Positions 61,299 through 64,000 of a stretch of DNA of 64,000 bases are shown piece after piece. Each line of letters opens with the position of its first letter. Position 1 is the first letter of the stretch. The notes below the pieces were generated by a model. The model worked only from the letters and a program-made list of their open reading frames with translations. It had not been told where the DNA came from and did no database searches. The stretch is from the NCBI GenBank assembly GCA_039027855.1, contig JBCCJI010000005.1, positions 62,001 to 126,000 on the forward strand, written 5' to 3'. This DNA is from Thermohalobaculum sp039027855 (GTDB lineage: Bacteria; Pseudomonadota; Alphaproteobacteria; Rhodobacterales; Rhodobacteraceae). Both the position numbers and the translations under genes were made by a program.

Positions 61299-62636
61299 TC
61301 AGAAGCGAAGGGAGCCACCGAGCGAGATAATGTGCGCACCGCCCTCGTAGCGGACCGTGGAGCCCGCAAAGGGGCCGGTGCGGATCACCACCTCAGGGTC
61401 GTTCAGCGCGTGCAGATAACTGTAAGCGGCGTCGATCGTCATATCGTGGCCGAACATCTGCATGTCGTGGCTGGCACCCACCGAGACCCAGAGCCGGTCT
61501 TCATCTGGCACCCGGACAGTGCGCCCCTCGACCGAGCCGAAATCCTGCGTTGGCGTCTGGTCCCAGGCCATCCCGAAACGGACGGAGGTGGTGTCGAGAA
61601 TGTCATACTCGACCCCCGCGGCGACGAAGAAGGCATCCTCGTAGTCTTGCGGGTCCGAGGCCTCGAAGCCGAACTCATCCTCGTCGATATCGATGCTGTC
61701 GAAGACCGACCAGTTGATCCAGCGGGCTTCGAGCGAGGCGCGCAGATCCGGCGTGATCTCCTGCGTGATGCCAAGCTGTAGCGTGGCGGGCAGGCTGGCG
61801 GAGACGGTCCCCTCGGACGACGTACCGGCCAGCGCCGGGTTGGGGAAACCGGCGGCGAAGTCGATATCCGCCTCGTCGATATCGATGTCGTAGCCGTGAT
61901 GGTAGGCGAGGCCGATCGAAGTCCCGGGGATCGGCTCCCACAGGGCACCGGCGGAGAAACCGATCTCAAACTCGTGCCCGTCGAGCAACAGGGCCGAGCT
62001 CGTCAGACGCGCGTCGATGAACAGCACGTTCAGCGAGGCGCCAAGGGCCAGGTTGTCGAGGATGTTGTAGGAGGCCGAGAACTGCGCCTCGACGGTCAGC
62101 AGCGATGACTGGATGCCATCACCTGCGCCGATGAAGTTGTTCGGGTTCTCGGTCGTCAGGCCAAAGGGCGTGCGATTGCCGAAGGCGAGGACCAGATCCT
62201 CGTTCACCCGGTAGGCTGCAGCAAGCGAGGGGATCACGCCGGATCGGTCGGCATCCGTGCTGCTCTGCGCCCCGAAGAACGATGCCGGCACGGGAGAAGC
62301 CACCTGTGGCAGGGCCGGATCGACCTGGCCATCGATCAGGATGCCCTGGTTGACCAACAGTTCGTCAGTGCGCCCGTCCGATATGGGTGCCACGACTGAG
62401 ACGTTCCCGCCGATCTCGATATCCACGACCTTGCTGAACGCGGCTGGGTTGAAAAGGCCATAGGTGACGTCCTTCGCGCCCGACACGCTGTCGGCGAAGG
62501 ACATCCCCTGGGATTTGGTCGAACGCTCGTTGAGCTGAAAGGCGCCGGCGAGTGCCGTTGCAGGCATGATGGTCATGGACAGTGCAATGACGCTCGTCGA
62601 GCGGCGCAATACCATCCCCCAGGTCGTTTGAAACAT
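61299..62636 (-). CDS. OmpP1/FadL/TodX family outer membrane transporter
   Basis: A 445-residue outer-membrane barrel for hydrophobic compounds such as long-chain fatty acids. It has a signal peptide ending ATALAGAFQLNERST, the FadL hatch start (NERSTKSQGMSFADSVSGA), NPAAFSKV, repeated amphipathic strands and a C-terminal Phe (SLGGSLRF) required for barrel assembly. The ATG at 62636 follows GGAGGAAGCG. The body is acidic with Asp/Glu-rich loops (DSIDIDEDEFGFEASD). Confidence 0.9.
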   Translation of the reverse strand: MFQTTWGMVLRRSTSVIALSMTIMPATALAGAFQLNERSTKSQGMSFADSVSGAKDVTYGLFNPAAFSKVVDIEIGGNVSVVAPISDGRTDELLVNQGILIDGQVDPALPQVASPVPASFFGAQSSTDADRSGVIPSLAAAYRVNEDLVLAFGNRTPFGLTTENPNNFIGAGDGIQSSLLTVEAQFSASYNILDNLALGASLNVLFIDARLTSSALLLDGHEFEIGFSAGALWEPIPGTSIGLAYHHGYDIDIDEADIDFAAGFPNPALAGTSSEGTVSASLPATLQLGITQEITPDLRASLEARWINWSVFDSIDIDEDEFGFEASDPQDYEDAFFVAAGVEYDILDTTSVRFGMAWDQTPTQDFGSVEGRTVRVPDEDRLWVSVGASHDMQMFGHDMTIDAAYSYLHALNDPEVVIRTGPFAGSTVRYEGGAHIISLGGSLRF

Positions 62637-62867
62637 CGCTTCCTCCAAGTGTCACGATCCTGTCGTCGTCGTGGCTGGCGAGAGCTGTTGGGGCATCGCA
62701 GATGGCACGACAAGACGCGACGTAGCGTCCACCATCACAGAGTTTACGCGCACGTCAAGTTTCTGGTATTTTTGCCACATGTGCCGCTGCGTGATGCAGG
62801 CATTCGGGCGGCTGGACCTGCTGATGGGCACACGCCATAGTCCGGCGACAGCGAAGGGGAGGCGGTG

Positions 62868-63257
62868 ATGCGGCTGATCGATCGCGTGCGGGAACTGGTG
62901 ACCTGGTGGAATGGTCAGACCCTCGGAACCCGGGTCTTCACCTCGCGCCATGGCGAGCGCGTGGGCGAGGACGAGCGCGGCAATGTCTTCTACCAGACCG
63001 CGGATGCCACGCGCCGATGGGTGATCTATAACGGCGAGAGCGAGGCGTCGCGGATCTCGCCCGACTGGCATGGCTGGCTGCACCACACCTATGACACGCC
63101 CCCGACCGAGCGCCCTTTCGAGGTGAAGGACTGGGAGAAGCCGCATAAGCCCAACCTGTCGGGCACAGCGCTTGCCTATCGCCCACCCGGCAGCGTACTC
63201 ACGCCAGCAACCCGCGCTCCCGCGCGCGGGGATTACGACGCCTGGAAGCCCGAGTAA
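62868..63257 (+). CDS. NADH:ubiquinone oxidoreductase subunit NDUFA12 (B17.2)
   Basis: Accessory subunit of complex I in Alphaproteobacteria and mitochondria. The 129-residue protein has WNGQTLGTRVFTSRHGERVG, then DERGNVFYQTADATRRWVIY and SPDWHGWLHHTYDTPPTER, all signature phrases of the family. GGGGAGG precedes the start; a GTG one codon upstream is an alternative. It is the first gene of the conserved NDUFA12-mlaD-DUF2155 order. Confidence 0.94.
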   Translation: MRLIDRVRELVTWWNGQTLGTRVFTSRHGERVGEDERGNVFYQTADATRRWVIYNGESEASRISPDWHGWLHHTYDTPPTERPFEVKDWEKPHKPNLSGTALAYRPPGSVLTPATRAPARGDYDAWKPE

Positions 63258-63270
63258 GAGCGCGAGAGCC

Positions 63271-63735
63271 ATGTCCGAGACCACGGCCGAGACGTCGGTT
63301 GGTGCCATAGTGCTTCTGGCCGCTGCGGGCTTTGTCGCCTATGCGGCCACGGTCGCCGATCTTGGCTTCGGCGGCGGGGGCGGCACCACGCTGGTGGCCG
63401 AGTTTCGCCGGGCCGAAGGGATCGCGCCGGGCGGCGATGTTCGGATTGCGGGGGTGAAGATCGGGTCCATCAGCTCGATGGTGCTTGATCCCGCTCGCTA
63501 CCGCGCGCGGGTCACACTCAACATCCAGCCGGGCATCGATATCCCAGATGACACCGCCGCCAAGATCACCCAGGCCAGCCTGCTCGGTGACAGCTACATC
63601 GCGCTGACACCCGGTGCGTCGGAGTTCATGCTGCAGGACGGCGAACTGATCACCTTCACGCAGGACAGCGTAAACCTCTTGGATCTGGTGGGCCGCTTCA
63701 TCGCTGGCGGCGGTAGCAGCGACGGCGAGGAGTGA
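63271..63735 (+). CDS. mlaD: Outer membrane lipid asymmetry protein MlaD
   Basis: Periplasmic lipid-binding subunit of the Mla phospholipid transporter. The 154-residue protein has one N-terminal membrane helix (VGAIVLLAAAGFVAYAATVA) and an MCE domain: LVAEFRRAEGIAPGGDVRIA, VKIGSISSMVLD, then ASLLGDSYIALTPGAS. The other mla genes are not in the window. It starts 13 bases after NDUFA12 and overlaps the next gene by GTGA. Confidence 0.92.
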   Translation: MSETTAETSVGAIVLLAAAGFVAYAATVADLGFGGGGGTTLVAEFRRAEGIAPGGDVRIAGVKIGSISSMVLDPARYRARVTLNIQPGIDIPDDTAAKITQASLLGDSYIALTPGASEFMLQDGELITFTQDSVNLLDLVGRFIAGGGSSDGEE

Positions 63736-64000
63736 GCGGACCGTGGCAGCGACCGCCCTTCACCGGGCTGGGTGGAGGTCACCGCTGCTTTGGAGCCGCA
63801 TCGGTTGCGCTGCTTCTCGCCTGTGCCGGGGCATCGGCTGAGGCACAGACCGTCGATGGTTTGTTGGAGGTGCGCCCGCCCCCAGCAGCCGAGAACGCGC
63901 CACTGCCGCCCAGCAGACCGGGGCTTGGTGCCCGGTCGCTATTGCCGAACGGGGCGCGTGCGCCCGACCGGACGGCGACGACAGTGCCCTTGGGAACCGC
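63732..64000 (+). CDS. DUF2155 domain protein, N-terminal part
   Basis: A GTG at 63732 overlaps the mlaD stop (GTGA) and the frame is open to the window end, giving 89 residues. A signal peptide (CFGAASVALLLACAGASAEA) is followed by a Pro-rich, Ala/Arg-rich linker. The DUF2155 domain itself would lie beyond the window; the name rests on the conserved NDUFA12-mlaD-DUF2155 gene order of Rhodobacterales and on the exported, Pro-rich start. Confidence 0.55.
   Translation, partial: MSGPWQRPPFTGLGGGHRCFGAASVALLLACAGASAEAQTVDGLLEVRPPPAAENAPLPPSRPGLGARSLLPNGARAPDRTATTVPLGT

Overview
The window is about 65 % GC, densely coded, and reads as a chromosomal segment of an alphaproteobacterium of the Rhodobacterales/Rhodobacteraceae type. 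The reasons are gene families and arrangements seen together there: the CtrA phosphorelay (ChpT, SciP-CtrA), the ornithine-lipid pair OlsB-OlsA, a class I (DhnA-type) aldolase with pgk, gap and tkt on one strand, zapA followed by a 6S-RNA-like element and 5-formyltetrahydrofolate cyclo-ligase, a PuuE-UraD fusion beside xdhABC and membrane urate hydroxylase, NDUFA12-MlaD-DUF2155, and VPLPA-CTERM surface proteins. I see no phage, insertion sequence, CRISPR array, tRNA or rRNA. Genus cannot be fixed from the sequence alone.

Layout. 0-4.7 kb: a cut-off PAS_5 gene, gmk, gamma-carbonic anhydrase, chpT, then olsB-olsA overlapping by ATGA. 4.7-9.6 kb: a glutamine-synthetase-like enzyme, an EamA exporter / ThiE-like / cupin / lipoprotein group on the minus strand, and DUF3775. 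9.6-19.3 kb: central carbon genes on the minus strand (tkt, gap, small membrane protein, pgk, secreted unknown, class I fba), interrupted by a pilin-like gene and a VPLPA-CTERM gene. 19.5-23.7 kb: coiled-coil protein, ZapA, 6S RNA candidate, cyclo-ligase, YmdB phosphodiesterase, SLC13 transporter. 23.7-26.0 kb: HlyD-type protein with its small membrane partner, and clpS. 26.0-26.6 kb: an unexplained stretch.

26.6-38.5 kb holds a purine-catabolism locus: guanine deaminase, xanthine dehydrogenase with its XdhC factor, urate hydroxylase, hydroxyisourate hydrolase, and a fused allantoinase/OHCU decarboxylase. Together they run guanine -> xanthine -> urate -> 5-hydroxyisourate -> OHCU -> allantoin -> allantoate. 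An ABC importer follows in the same direction. 38.6-45.4 kb: YebC, a DUF4013-like membrane protein, HpcH/HpaI aldolase, asparaginase, a 47-residue secreted peptide, an M20 peptidase and a second CTERM surface protein.

45.4-50.5 kb is a cell-cycle and morphology block: mnmA, sciP, ctrA with a clear terminator, then bactofilin and M23 endopeptidase, and the peroxiredoxin Bcp. 50.6-64 kb: a 1152-residue AsmA-type protein ending stop-on-stop against gluQRS, a helix-hairpin-helix protein, tpiA with a duplicated tail, sufT-sufA, a 13-bp tandem repeat, a secreted GDPD, tgt, a protein resembling archaeal CTP-dependent riboflavin kinase, a FadL porin, NDUFA12, MlaD and the start of a DUF2155 protein cut by the window end.

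No single new multi-gene system is evident. The most unusual items are the riboflavin-kinase-like protein (60.6 kb), the pilin-like protein with a dockerin-type calcium loop (15.3 kb), the self-sequestering mini-ORF hairpin (26.1 kb), and several short tandem duplications at gene ends and starts.
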